Shown one piece after another: positions 1 through 8,388 of a DNA stretch of 64,000 bases. Positions within the stretch are counted from its first letter, which is position 1. Every line of letters starts with the position of its first letter. The stretch is from assembly GCF_902499115.1 (NCBI RefSeq), contig NZ_CABVPN010000011.1, positions 124,001 to 188,000 on the forward strand, read 5' to 3'. The position numbers and the translations under genes were made by a program. The stretch is from Burkholderia diffusa (lineage in GTDB: Bacteria; Pseudomonadota; Gammaproteobacteria; Burkholderiales; Burkholderiaceae). The notes under the pieces were generated by a model. That model was given only the letters and a program-made list of their open reading frames with translations. It had not been told where the DNA came from and searched no databases.

Positions 1-216
1 CGCGCCGCGCTCGAAATCCGACAGAAACTCCTGGATCTTCGTACTGAATTCGCTCGCGCTATCCGGCTCGCGACCGTTCTTGAGCAGGAACAGCATGAAA
101 AACCCGTCGTACAGCAGATCGAGCAGCGAACGGGCCTGGAACGCGGCGTCGGTCGACGCCGGGGTATGCAGCGGAGCCGGCGTGTTGTCGCCGAACAGGG
201 AGGGCGCGTAGCTCAT
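1..216 (-). CDS. tssL: T6SS inner-membrane protein TssL (DotU/IcmH family), 5' part only
   Basis: The leftward reading frame starts with ATG at 216-214 and stays open to the window edge, giving the first 72 residues (begins MSYAPSLFGDN). The text LLDLLYDGFFMLFLLKNG and the acidic context after it match the N-terminal cytoplasmic domain of DotU/IcmH proteins. TssL forms the inner-membrane part of the T6SS membrane complex with TssM and TssJ. Its start codon overlaps the tssK stop codon as ATGA, so it is the distal gene of tssJ-tssK-tssL and is probably translationally coupled. The transmembrane C-terminus lies outside the window. Confidence 0.9.
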   Translation of the reverse strand, partial: MSYAPSLFGDNTPAPLHTPASTDAAFQARSLLDLLYDGFFMLFLLKNGREPDSASEFSTKIQEFLSDFERGA

Positions 217-1559
217 GATGTGACCGCGATCAGTTCGAATTTCAGGTCATTGATGCCAGTCGGCGCGTAGATCATCGCGGACTGGGCCTGCAGCATGCGC
301 TCGTACAGCGCGCCGCGCGAATCGAGCTGGAAATAGCATGCACCGGGCCGCACCGGAATCGCGGGCGGCACTTGCGGCATGTACGACAGCCGCACGCCGG
401 GCATGGCCGACAGCACGAGCTTGTCGACGTCATCCGGCGCGCCGACCTTGAAGCGGGCCGGCACCGCGTCGATGAGCTCGACGTTGGGCATGTCCGCGGA
501 CACGGCCAGGTAGAACTCGGTCTTGTCGTCGATCTTGCCCGAATCGAGGCGGCCGAGGTGGAACGACGGACGCACCTCGTCGAGCGTGATCGCAAAGTAG
601 CGCGTCGAGATCACGGTGTCGAGCAATTCGCGCAGCATCAGGTCGAGGCGCGCGAAGCTCGGCCCCGGATCGTCATGGCGATACACGGGCAGGTCGGCAA
701 GCGTGTAGCCCTTCGAAAACGTCATCAGCTGGCCCGCGAGGCGCAGCAGCTCCTGGAACAGCCGCTCCGGATGCAGCGCCGCATGCTGGTGCAGGTGCGC
801 GAGCGTCGCGAACGCGGCGTTTGCGGTGTGCAGCAGCCAGAACGACGCGATGTCGCCCGACCGGAATTCGATGATGTTCTTCGACGGCTCGCGGTGAAAA
901 CCGTACAGCGCGTTCACCTTCGCCTGCAGCGCGTCGACGAGCTGGCGCAGCCGCTGGTGCAGGATCGGCGAAGCGTCGATCGCGAGGCACGGCGGCACGA
1001 AGCTGTCGTCGATCTCGAAGCCGGACGTCGCGGTGCGGCGCACGCGCACGAGCGGCACCGACAGCAGCTGGTCGCGCGGCTCGCTGTGCGCGATCAGCTT
1101 GACCTGCGTCTTGAGGAACGTGATGTCGGCTTCGGCGGCGTCGGTGAAGTTGTCGGCAACGCTCGTCTGCTCGCTGACGAAACGCGTCATGAAGCCGGCG
1201 GCCGGATCGTCGCTGTAGTTGGTGCCGTTCTCGCGCAGCGGGTGCAGCGCGAGGTAGAACACGAATTCGTTGATGCCGTCGGGCAGCGTGTCCAGCGCGA
1301 TCGGCGGCGGCAGGTCGTCGGCTTGCGGCGCGGCATACAGCGCGCCGTCCGGGAACACGAGCGCAAGCTCGGCCACGCGCAGCACGTTGCTGCCGAGCGC
1401 ATCGCGGTCGATGCGCACCGAGCGCACGCCCCAGTTGTACGGCTGGATCGCCTGGATGGATTCGAACAGGCGCGCCTCGTGGTAGGCGTCCTGCCGCTGA
1501 AAATGTTGGGGCCGGAGGAACAGCCCTTCCCCCCAAAGCACCTTGGCCGAATAACTCAT
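213..1559 (-). CDS. tssK: T6SS baseplate protein TssK
   Basis: This is a 448-aa cytoplasmic protein, the usual TssK length. The N-terminus (KVLWGEGLFLRPQHFQRQD) is the hallmark start of the family, whose members connect the baseplate (TssE/F/G) to the membrane complex through TssL and TssM. The ATG at 1559 follows tssJ by about 100 bases on the same strand, and its stop overlaps the tssL start by four bases. No missing segments are seen. Assignment is by family recognition; function is established knowledge for TssK. Confidence 0.96.
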   Translation of the reverse strand: MSYSAKVLWGEGLFLRPQHFQRQDAYHEARLFESIQAIQPYNWGVRSVRIDRDALGSNVLRVAELALVFPDGALYAAPQADDLPPPIALDTLPDGINEFVFYLALHPLRENGTNYSDDPAAGFMTRFVSEQTSVADNFTDAAEADITFLKTQVKLIAHSEPRDQLLSVPLVRVRRTATSGFEIDDSFVPPCLAIDASPILHQRLRQLVDALQAKVNALYGFHREPSKNIIEFRSGDIASFWLLHTANAAFATLAHLHQHAALHPERLFQELLRLAGQLMTFSKGYTLADLPVYRHDDPGPSFARLDLMLRELLDTVISTRYFAITLDEVRPSFHLGRLDSGKIDDKTEFYLAVSADMPNVELIDAVPARFKVGAPDDVDKLVLSAMPGVRLSYMPQVPPAIPVRPGACYFQLDSRGALYERMLQAQSAMIYAPTGINDLKFELIAVTS

Positions 1560-1662
1560 GTCAAATCCGGTTAATGTCGCGTTGCGATGTAATCGATTTG
1601 TTCGTGCCCGAATTAAATCGCCAATTTGTTAACTCTTGTTAATTGACATTCGTGCGTCATGC

Positions 1663-2274
1663 TTAACCGCAGGTGACCGACGAAAGCAAATTCAGCGGTT
1701 GTGAAGGCGCACCCTGTTGCGGTGCGATGACGGAGCCGTCGGTGACCGTCATCGCGCAATTATGCAGGCCGATGATTATGCCGGATTTCTCCGACTTCGC
1801 CGGGTCGAACGTCAGTTTCCAGCGCTGGATGGCGGGATCGCGGAACAGTGCGACGATGCCGAATGCCTGCGCTTCGCGCGACACTTTTTCGGTTGCCGTA
1901 TAGCGCTGGCCCGGAATCAGCGTGATTTCACGCACGTTTAGCAGATCGGTGCCCAGTGCGGCCTTTTCCTTGGTCGGATCGGTGAATGCGTCGAACGGCG
2001 CCTGCTGGAACGAAGTCGGATCCTTCAACGCGTAGAGCCTTACTACTAATGCGAGCGGCTTGCGATCGTTCGCGGCGTTGAGGTTGGGCGCGGCGGCGAG
2101 CGTGAGCCCGATGTTGCGCGGCGGCTTCTGGGCATCCGGCAGTTCGGGCTTGCCGATGCCGGCGGCCTGCATCACGGCGCTCGCGGCGGAGCCGAGCAGC
2201 GGGGCGGCCGCGCATCCGGCCAGGAGCGCGCAGGCGATCAGCGGCAGCGCATAGCGAATCATGGACGATCTCAT
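1663..2274 (-). CDS. tssJ: T6SS outer-membrane lipoprotein TssJ
   Basis: This 203-aa protein begins with a short basic N-region, a hydrophobic core and the lipobox LLAGC, so it is a lipoprotein. The mature part contains the transthyretin-like TssJ/VasD signature (KPLALVVRLYALKDPTSF, then a domain ending with the NCAMTVTDGS region). TssJ anchors TssM to the outer membrane. It is the first gene of the leftward tssJ-tssK-tssL group. A second in-frame ATG four codons in (2262) would leave the signal peptide intact, so the exact start is uncertain. Confidence 0.92.
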   Translation of the reverse strand: MRSSMIRYALPLIACALLAGCAAAPLLGSAASAVMQAAGIGKPELPDAQKPPRNIGLTLAAAPNLNAANDRKPLALVVRLYALKDPTSFQQAPFDAFTDPTKEKAALGTDLLNVREITLIPGQRYTATEKVSREAQAFGIVALFRDPAIQRWKLTFDPAKSEKSGIIIGLHNCAMTVTDGSVIAPQQGAPSQPLNLLSSVTCG

Positions 2275-2547
2275 CGTGTTTCCGGCGTGCCGCCTTTAAC
2301 TCCCCTGTCAAAACTACCGGGCATTTCCGCGTTCACCGCGAATGCCGGCTAATCTGCCGTTCAACTATTAAGCACACGTGCGGCGCATTGCGGTTCCGGA
2401 ATTTTTTTCCGGTGCCCGCGCGCAGCGTTGTCGATCAAGTAAAACTTGCACATTCCCGTCGATGGAAAAGCCGCCGCCGGGCCGTTGCCGAAGACGTTTC
2501 GAGGGGGTAGCGCACGGTTTTAAAAGGAATTACTCTGCACGCAGCGA

Positions 2548-2576
2548 TTGAATTATGAAAAATTGATCGGTACTAT
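2548..2576 (+). promoter_or_regulatory. Putative sigma70 promoter of the rightward T6SS operon
   Basis: Within the 377-base divergent gap between tssJ and the TPR lipoprotein gene (2275-2651), TTGAAT at 2548-2553 and TACTAT at 2571-2576 are separated by exactly 17 bases. This puts the start site near 2583, about 70 bases before the lipoprotein ATG. The surrounding bases are AT-rich compared with the genes. The rest of the gap shows no gene. An equally good leftward promoter for tssJ was not found. Confidence 0.55.
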
Positions 2577-2651
2577 ACCCGCGCGCTTCTTGCAAAGCAA
2601 AAGAACCAGATTCTCAACGATTTTAATACTCACGCGCCGGTGGATATAACG

Positions 2652-3287
2652 ATGAAAGACCGTCTCTTCGCAAAATTGTCTGGGGTAGTGCTGGCCTGCG
2701 GCGTGATCGCCGGTTGTGCGAACCAGCCGCCTGCGCCGCCGACTGCCGAGGTGTTCAACAAGTCGCTTGCCGATGCGGACGCCGTTGCGAAGTCGGGGGA
2801 CCAGGACAAGGCGCTCGGCCTGTACCAGCAGCTCGCGAAATCGGATCCGACGCGCGAGGAACCGTGGTCGCGCATCGCGCAGATCCAGTTTGCCCAGAAC
2901 CACTATGGCCAGGCGATCGTCGCCGCGCAGGAGGCACTGCAGCGCGACGCGACCGACCGTCAGGCGAAGAGCGTGCTCGCCGTCGCGGGGCTGCGGATCG
3001 CGACGCAGTCGCTCGGCGAGCTGCGCCAGGATGCATCGCTCGCGGGCGATGCGAAGTCGGACGCGCAGGCGCTCGCGAAGCAACTGCGCGACACGCTCGG
3101 CGAATCGGCGCTGTTCCCGCCGGAGCAGCGGACCACGAAGACGCGTACGACGCGCCGCGTGATTCACCGTCCGAAGGCCGGCGCGGCGCCGGCCGCCGAG
3201 GCAGCCGCAGCAGCAACCACCGCGCCGACGCCGCCGGCCGCACCGCAAAAGGGCGGCGCCGATCCGTTCAGCGCACTGCGCAACTGA
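2652..3287 (+). CDS. TPR-containing T6SS-associated lipoprotein (TagM-like)
   Basis: The protein is 211 aa. The N-terminus (MKDRLF, then a hydrophobic stretch ending VIAGC) is a lipoprotein signal. The mature part has tetratricopeptide-like helices at about residues 45-115 (ALGLYQQLAKSDPTREEPW, QIQFAQNHYGQAIVAAQEAL). It ends in an Ala/Pro-rich tail with a basic KTRTTRRVIHR stretch. ATG 2652 is preferred over the upstream in-frame GTG (2640) because GGTGGA lies 7 bases before it. As first gene of the tssB operon it corresponds in position to the accessory lipoprotein called TagM in Burkholderia. Its precise role is not known from sequence; peptidoglycan or outer-membrane attachment of the apparatus is an inference. 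Confidence 0.75.
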   Translation: MKDRLFAKLSGVVLACGVIAGCANQPPAPPTAEVFNKSLADADAVAKSGDQDKALGLYQQLAKSDPTREEPWSRIAQIQFAQNHYGQAIVAAQEALQRDATDRQAKSVLAVAGLRIATQSLGELRQDASLAGDAKSDAQALAKQLRDTLGESALFPPEQRTTKTRTTRRVIHRPKAGAAPAAEAAAAATTAPTPPAAPQKGGADPFSALRN

Positions 3288-3331
3288 CCGCAACTGACGC
3301 GATAACCACAACTAACCTGGGAGCCGTCGAG

Positions 3332-3847
3332 ATGGCCAAGAAAGAAAGCATTCAGAAAAGCTTGCAGAAAATACGGCCGCCGCGCGTCCAGCTGACCTAC
3401 GAGGTCGAGAAGGGCGACGCGATCGAGGTGAAGGAACTGCCGTTCGTCGTCGGGGTCGTCGGCGATCTGGCGGGCCAGTCGGAAGTCGAGCAGCCGAAGC
3501 TGCGCGACCGCAAGTTCGTCAACATCGACCGTGACAACTTCGACGACGTGATGAAGGCGATCGAGCCGCGCGCCGCGTTCCAGGTGGAAAACCGCCTGAG
3601 CCCGGAAGGCGGCAAGTTCGCGGTCGACCTGAAGTTTCGTTCGCTGTCGGATTTCAGCCCGGACGAAGTCGTCGAACAGGTCGAGCCGCTGCGCCGCCTG
3701 CTCGAGGCGCGCTCGAAGCTCGCCGACCTGCGCAACAAGCTCGCCGGCAACGACAAGCTCGAGGATCTGCTGTCCGAGGTGCTGAAGAACACGCAGCAGC
3801 TGCAGGAGCTCGCGAAGGGCACCGGCGGCGACAAAGACGGCGAATGA
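3332..3847 (+). CDS. tssB: T6SS contractile sheath small subunit TssB (VipA)
   Basis: This 171-aa protein has the characteristic N-terminus KKESIQKSLQKIRPPRVQL, followed by ELPFVVGVVGDLAG and the conserved RKFVNIDRDNFDDVM segment. It ends with the helix LLEARSKLADLRNKLAGND that interlocks with TssC. TssB/TssC heterodimers polymerise into the contractile tail sheath in the cytoplasm. ATG 3332 is preceded by GGGAG with 8-base spacing. An upstream in-frame extension exists only because the GC-rich frame stays open through the preceding gene, and was discarded. tssC begins 15 bases after the stop. Confidence 0.97.
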   Translation: MAKKESIQKSLQKIRPPRVQLTYEVEKGDAIEVKELPFVVGVVGDLAGQSEVEQPKLRDRKFVNIDRDNFDDVMKAIEPRAAFQVENRLSPEGGKFAVDLKFRSLSDFSPDEVVEQVEPLRRLLEARSKLADLRNKLAGNDKLEDLLSEVLKNTQQLQELAKGTGGDKDGE

Positions 3848-3862
3848 CGACGGAGTGTTGAG

Positions 3863-5353
3863 ATGAACCAGCAAACGGCTGCGGCCCAAGCGAGCGGCGC
3901 GGAATACGCCGCCGGGACTTCGCTGCTCGACGATATCGTCGAGAAGAGCAAGGTCGCGAAATCCGATTCCGAGCATGCGCGTGCGAAGGACCTGATCGGC
4001 GAACTCGTGCACCAGGTGCTCGACGGCACGGTGATCGTGTCGGACAACCTGTCGGCGACGATCGATGCGCGCGTCGCGGAACTCGACCGCCTGATCTCCA
4101 CGCAGCTGTCCGCCGTGATGCACGCGCCGGAATTCCAGCGCCTGGAAAGCACGTGGCGCGGGATGGACTACCTGGTCAAGGAAAGCAATACGGGCCAGAC
4201 GATCAAGATCAAGGCGCTGCACGCGCCGAAGCGCGACCTCGTGCGCGACTTCAAGGGTGCGAGCGAGTTCGACCAGAGCGCGCTGTTCAAGAAGGTCTAC
4301 GAGGAAGAGTTCGGCACGTTCGGCGGCTCGCCGTTCGGCGCGCTGATCGGCGATTACGAGATCTCGCGCCAGCCGGAAGACATGTACTTCATCGAGCAGA
4401 TGTCGCACGTCGCGGCGGCCGCGCACGCGCCGTTCATCGCGTCGGCGTCGCCGGAGCTGCTCGGCCTCGAGTCGTTCTCCGACCTCGGCAAGCCGCGCGA
4501 CCTCGGCAAGGTGTTCGACACGGTCGAATACGCGAAGTGGAAATCGTTCCGCGACGCCGAAGATTCGCGCTACGTCGGCCTGACGCTGCCGCGCTTCCTC
4601 GGCCGCCTGCCGTTCAATCCGAAGGACGGTCAGACCGCGGAGAACTTCAACTTCGTCGAGGACGTCGACGGCACCGAGCACGACAAGTACCTGTGGTGCA
4701 ACGCGGCGTGGGCCTTCGCGGCACGCCTGACGGCCGCGTTCGATGACTTCGGCTGGTGCGCCGCGATCCGCGGCGTCGAAGGCGGTGGCCTCGTCGAGGA
4801 CCTGCCGACGCACACGTTCAAGACCGACGACGGTGAAGTCGCACTGAAGTGCCCGACCGAAATCGCGATCACCGATCGCCGCGAGAAGGAGCTGAGCGAC
4901 CTCGGCTTCATCCCGCTCGTGCATTGCAAGAACTCGGATTACGCTGCGTTTTTCGCCGCGCAATCGGTGCAGAAACCGAAAAAATACAGCACCGACAGCG
5001 CGAATGCGAACGCCGTCCTGTCCGCCCAGCTTCAGTACATCTTCTCGGTATCGCGCGTCGCGCATTACCTGAAGGCGATGATGCGGGACAAGATCGGCAG
5101 CTTCGCATCGGCGCAGAACGTGGAGACTTTCCTCAACCGGTGGATTTCGCAGTACGTCCTGCTCGACGACAACGCGTCGCAGGAACAGAAGGCGCAATTC
5201 CCGCTGCGCGAGGCATCCATACAAGTGTCGGAGATTCCGGGCAAGCCGGGCTCGTATCGTTCGGTCGCGTTCCTGCGTCCGCACTTTCAGCTCGACGAAC
5301 TCTCGATTTCTCTGCGACTTGTCGCTGATCTGCCCAAACCGGCAAATTCATAA
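3863..5353 (+). CDS. tssC: T6SS contractile sheath large subunit TssC (VipB)
   Basis: This 496-aa protein is of full family length. Recognisable segments are FQRLESTWRGMDYLVKES, FGALIGDYEI, RYVGLTLPRFLGRLP and the C-terminal YLKAMMRDKIGSF region. It forms the sheath with TssB, and ClpV recycles it after contraction. It directly follows tssB, and the Hcp gene follows after 70 bases. That gap contains an imperfect GC-rich hairpin at 5366-5384. Confidence 0.97.
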   Translation: MNQQTAAAQASGAEYAAGTSLLDDIVEKSKVAKSDSEHARAKDLIGELVHQVLDGTVIVSDNLSATIDARVAELDRLISTQLSAVMHAPEFQRLESTWRGMDYLVKESNTGQTIKIKALHAPKRDLVRDFKGASEFDQSALFKKVYEEEFGTFGGSPFGALIGDYEISRQPEDMYFIEQMSHVAAAAHAPFIASASPELLGLESFSDLGKPRDLGKVFDTVEYAKWKSFRDAEDSRYVGLTLPRFLGRLPFNPKDGQTAENFNFVEDVDGTEHDKYLWCNAAWAFAARLTAAFDDFGWCAAIRGVEGGGLVEDLPTHTFKTDDGEVALKCPTEIAITDRREKELSDLGFIPLVHCKNSDYAAFFAAQSVQKPKKYSTDSANANAVLSAQLQYIFSVSRVAHYLKAMMRDKIGSFASAQNVETFLNRWISQYVLLDDNASQEQKAQFPLREASIQVSEIPGKPGSYRSVAFLRPHFQLDELSISLRLVADLPKPANS

Positions 5354-5423
5354 GCGAGTAAATCGCCCGGGCGGGCCGCCTGGGTAGGACGTTAAAACCA
5401 CCTCTTTGGGGAGTCGAAGGGCC

Positions 5424-5927
5424 ATGTTACACATGCACTTGCAGTTTGGTAGTCCGGCGGTGAAGGGCGAATCCGCGGACAAAGACCATCAGGGCTGGAT
5501 CGAGCTGAAATCGTGGGATCACTCGATCGTTCAGCCGCGTTCGGCAACGGCATCGACCGCAGGCGGTCACACGATGACGCGCTGCGAGCACGGCGACATG
5601 ATTTTCACGAAGGAAATCGATTCGTCGAGCCCGCTGCTGTATCAGCACGCATCGGGCGGCACCACGTTCGATGAAGTGACGGTCCATTTCTCGCGCGCGG
5701 ACGGTGAAGGCAAGCGCGTGCAGTATCTGGAAGTGAAGCTCAAGTACGTGATCATCTCGAGCATCGCTCCGAGCGTTCGCGAAGAAGGTCTGCCGCTCGA
5801 GACGTTCTCGCTGAAGTACGCGGCCGTGCAGTGGAAGCAGACCCAGCAGAAGATCGGCGGCAACCAGGGCGGCAACACGCAGGGCGCCTGGAGCCTGACG
5901 AAGAACGACAAGACCTACGCGGTCTAA
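5424..5927 (+). CDS. hcp: T6SS inner-tube protein Hcp (TssD)
   Basis: This 167-aa protein starts MLHMHLQFGSPAVKGES and contains the Hcp landmarks GWIELKSWDHSI, HGDMIFTKEIDSSSP and YLEVKLKYVIISS. Hexameric rings stack to form the expelled tube that carries small effectors. ATG 5424 is preceded by purine-rich sequence GGGGAG (5408-5413). The upstream in-frame TTG is not credible. It lies inside the tssB-tssC-tssE run but is followed at once by a strong terminator-like hairpin, which would raise its expression relative to downstream genes. Confidence 0.97.
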   Translation: MLHMHLQFGSPAVKGESADKDHQGWIELKSWDHSIVQPRSATASTAGGHTMTRCEHGDMIFTKEIDSSSPLLYQHASGGTTFDEVTVHFSRADGEGKRVQYLEVKLKYVIISSIAPSVREEGLPLETFSLKYAAVQWKQTQQKIGGNQGGNTQGAWSLTKNDKTYAV

Positions 5928-5936
5928 GGTCGGTTG

Positions 5937-5971
5937 CGGCAACGGGGCGCGCGGCGTCCCGTTGCCGTTTT
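5937..5971 (+). terminator. Strong hairpin plus T-run between hcp and tssE
   Basis: A perfect 10-bp stem (CGGCAACGGG at 5937-5946 with CCCGTTGCCG at 5958-5967) is followed directly by TTTT. It begins 10 bases after the hcp stop codon and ends about 20 bases before the tssE start. It has the form of an intrinsic terminator, but the genes on both sides belong to the same T6SS operon. It is therefore best read as a partial terminator, or as a 3' stabilising hairpin for an hcp-terminated mRNA. Confidence 0.8.
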
Positions 5972-5989
5972 CGCTGTGCACGCCGGCCG

Positions 5990-6475
5990 ATGAAACGATT
6001 CGAACCCAGTTTTCTCGACAAGCTGTTCGACGACGAACCGCATCTGCCGGCCTCGGCCGCGATGCGGCAATTGTCGCTGGACGAGCTCAAGAACACGGTC
6101 GCCCGCGACGTCGAGGCGATCCTCAACACCCGTATCGCGCACACCGAGATCGAGCTGGCCGCGCTGCCGGAATGCCAGAAATCGGTGCTGACCTACGGGC
6201 TGAACGATTTCGCGGGGCTGAGCCTCGCGAGCCACTACGACCGCGCGTTCATCTGCAAGTCGATCCAGCAGGCCATCGCGCGCCACGAGCCGCGGCTGCA
6301 GCAGGTGCAGGTGACGTTCGAGCTGAACGAGCAGTCGACCAATGCGCTGTACTTCGCGATCCAGGCGCTGCTTGTCGTGCATCCGGCCGAGGAGCCGGTG
6401 AGTTTCGACGCGATGCTGCAGCCGTCGACGCTGCAGTACTCGGTCACGCGCACGCGCGCGGCCAGAATGCTGTAA
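5990..6475 (+). CDS. tssE: T6SS baseplate protein TssE (gp25-like)
   Basis: The product is 161 aa. It begins MKRFEPSFLDKLFDD and carries the gp25-lysozyme-like features of TssE: RDVEAILNTR near residue 45, then LTYGLNDFAGLSLAS. TssE is the phage gp25 homologue that primes sheath assembly on the baseplate. The ATG at 5990 lies just past the post-hcp hairpin; its ribosome-binding site is weak (GGCCG), unlike the hcp site. Confidence 0.93.
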   Translation: MKRFEPSFLDKLFDDEPHLPASAAMRQLSLDELKNTVARDVEAILNTRIAHTEIELAALPECQKSVLTYGLNDFAGLSLASHYDRAFICKSIQQAIARHEPRLQQVQVTFELNEQSTNALYFAIQALLVVHPAEEPVSFDAMLQPSTLQYSVTRTRAARML

Positions 6476-6552
6476 ATCAAGCCGCCGAGCGGGCCGGACC
6501 GCCCGGTGATGGTTCAGGGTCCGGCAGGAAATATTGAGGTTCGGGGTCGTCG

Positions 6553-8388
6553 ATGGAAGAATTGCTGCCGTACTACGAGCGCGAATTATCGTTTTTGCGG
6601 CGCTATTCGCGAGATTTCGCGGAACGTTATCCGAAGATCGCCGCGCGGCTCGCGTTGTCCGGCGAGCACTGCGAGGACCCGCACGTCGAGCGGATGATCG
6701 AGTCGTTCGCGTTGCTCGGCGCGCGAATCAACAAGAAGCTCGACGACGACTACCCGGAATTCACCGAAGCGCTGCTGGAAGTGCTGTATCCGCACTACCT
6801 GCGGCCGTTCCCGTCGTGCTCGATCGCGCAGTTCACGCCGGCTTCGCCTGGCCAGCAGACCGAACCGGTCGTGATCGATCGCGGCACCGAACTGAAGAGT
6901 CGCCCGATCCGCGGCGTGCAGTGCCGCTTCCGCACCGCCTACGACGTGACGCTCGCGCCGATCCGCATCTCGGAGGCGCGCTACGTGCCGGTCGCGCTCG
7001 CGCCGAGCGCGACGGTGCTGCCGTCCAACGCGACGGGCGTGATCTCGATCACGTTCGAATCGCTCGCGGCGCAGCTCGATCTCGGCGCCCTGAAGGTGCC
7101 GACGCTGCGTGCGCACCTGCATGGCGAGCAGTCGTTCGTCGCCGCGCTGACCGACTGCCTGTTCGTCAACGTGCTCGGCGCGTATGTCGAGCCCGAGCGC
7201 AACGGCCGCTGGACCGCGCTGCGCAAGCTGCCGATCGCGCAGGCCGGCTTCGACGAAGACGACGCGCTGATCGACTATCCGGCGAAATCGCATCCCGCGT
7301 ATCGCCTGCTCACCGAATATTTCGCGTTCCCCGACAAGTTCGACTTCGTCGACTTCGACCTCGCGGCGATCGCGCGCGCGTCGGGCCGCTGCCAGCGCGC
7401 GACGCTGCATCTCGTGCTGCAGGACGTGCGCAGCGATTCGCACGTCGCGCGGTTGCTCGAGCTGCTGACGGCCAGCCATTTCCGGCTGTTCTGCACGCCG
7501 ATCGTCAACCTGTTCCGCCAGCACGGCGAGCCGATCCGCATCACGCACCGCGCGGTGTCGTATCCGGTGATCGCCGAGGCGAGGCGCGCGTTCGCGTACG
7601 AGGTGTACTCGATCGATTCGGTGAAGCTCGTCAGGCAGCAGGCGCATGAAGAATCGGTGATCGAGTTTCGGCCGTTCTATTCGCTGCATCACGGCGAATC
7701 GGCGCGGATCGGCCATTACTGGTTCGCGCGCCGCAACGACTGGGTCGCGCAAAAAAGCCCCGGCTATGAAACCGAGATCTCGATCGTCGACATCGACTTC
7801 GAGCCGACGTCGCCGCAAACCGACACGCTGAGCCTCGACCTCACCTGCACGAACCGCGACCTGCCGTCGATGCTCGCGTTCGGGCTCGAAGGCGGCGACC
7901 TGTTCCAGGAAGGCGGCGCGCAGACGAGCGGCATCTCGCTGCTGAGGCGCCCGACGCAGAGCGTGCGCTTCGAGCGCGGTCGCGCCGCACACTGGCGGCT
8001 CGTGTCGCATCTGGCGCTGAACCACGTGTCGCTGGTCGCGCACGGCCTCGCGCCGCTCAAGGAAATGCTGACGCTGTACGACCTGCGGCGCACGGCAGTG
8101 TCGATGCGCCAGATCGACGGCCTGGCCGGCGTCGAGCAGCGCGGCGCCGTGCAGTGGCTGCCCGGCAAGCCGTTCGCGACCTTCGTGCGCGGCATCGAGA
8201 TCCGCCTGACGATCGACGAGGAGCACTTCGTCGGCGCGAGCCTCGCATCGTTCGTGCGCGTGCTCGACAGCTTCTTCGGGCTTTACGTCCACCTCAACAG
8301 TTTCGTTCAACTAGTCGTCGTGTCGAAGCGCACCGGCGAGGAGATCATCCGATGCAAGCCCCGGACCGGCGAATCGATCCTGGCGTAG
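6553..8388 (+). CDS. tssF: T6SS baseplate protein TssF
   Basis: This 611-aa protein has the diagnostic N-terminus MEELLPYYERELSFLRRYSR and the LLEVLYPHYLRPFPS motif of the TssF/VasA family. TssF forms the baseplate wedge with TssG, TssE and TssK. The C-terminus (YVHLNSFVQLVV, EIIRCKPRTGESILA) is also family-typical. The 3' end overlaps the start of tssG by 37 bases, so translation is probably coupled. Confidence 0.95.
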   Translation: MEELLPYYERELSFLRRYSRDFAERYPKIAARLALSGEHCEDPHVERMIESFALLGARINKKLDDDYPEFTEALLEVLYPHYLRPFPSCSIAQFTPASPGQQTEPVVIDRGTELKSRPIRGVQCRFRTAYDVTLAPIRISEARYVPVALAPSATVLPSNATGVISITFESLAAQLDLGALKVPTLRAHLHGEQSFVAALTDCLFVNVLGAYVEPERNGRWTALRKLPIAQAGFDEDDALIDYPAKSHPAYRLLTEYFAFPDKFDFVDFDLAAIARASGRCQRATLHLVLQDVRSDSHVARLLELLTASHFRLFCTPIVNLFRQHGEPIRITHRAVSYPVIAEARRAFAYEVYSIDSVKLVRQQAHEESVIEFRPFYSLHHGESARIGHYWFARRNDWVAQKSPGYETEISIVDIDFEPTSPQTDTLSLDLTCTNRDLPSMLAFGLEGGDLFQEGGAQTSGISLLRRPTQSVRFERGRAAHWRLVSHLALNHVSLVAHGLAPLKEMLTLYDLRRTAVSMRQIDGLAGVEQRGAVQWLPGKPFATFVRGIEIRLTIDEEHFVGASLASFVRVLDSFFGLYVHLNSFVQLVVVSKRTGEEIIRCKPRTGESILA

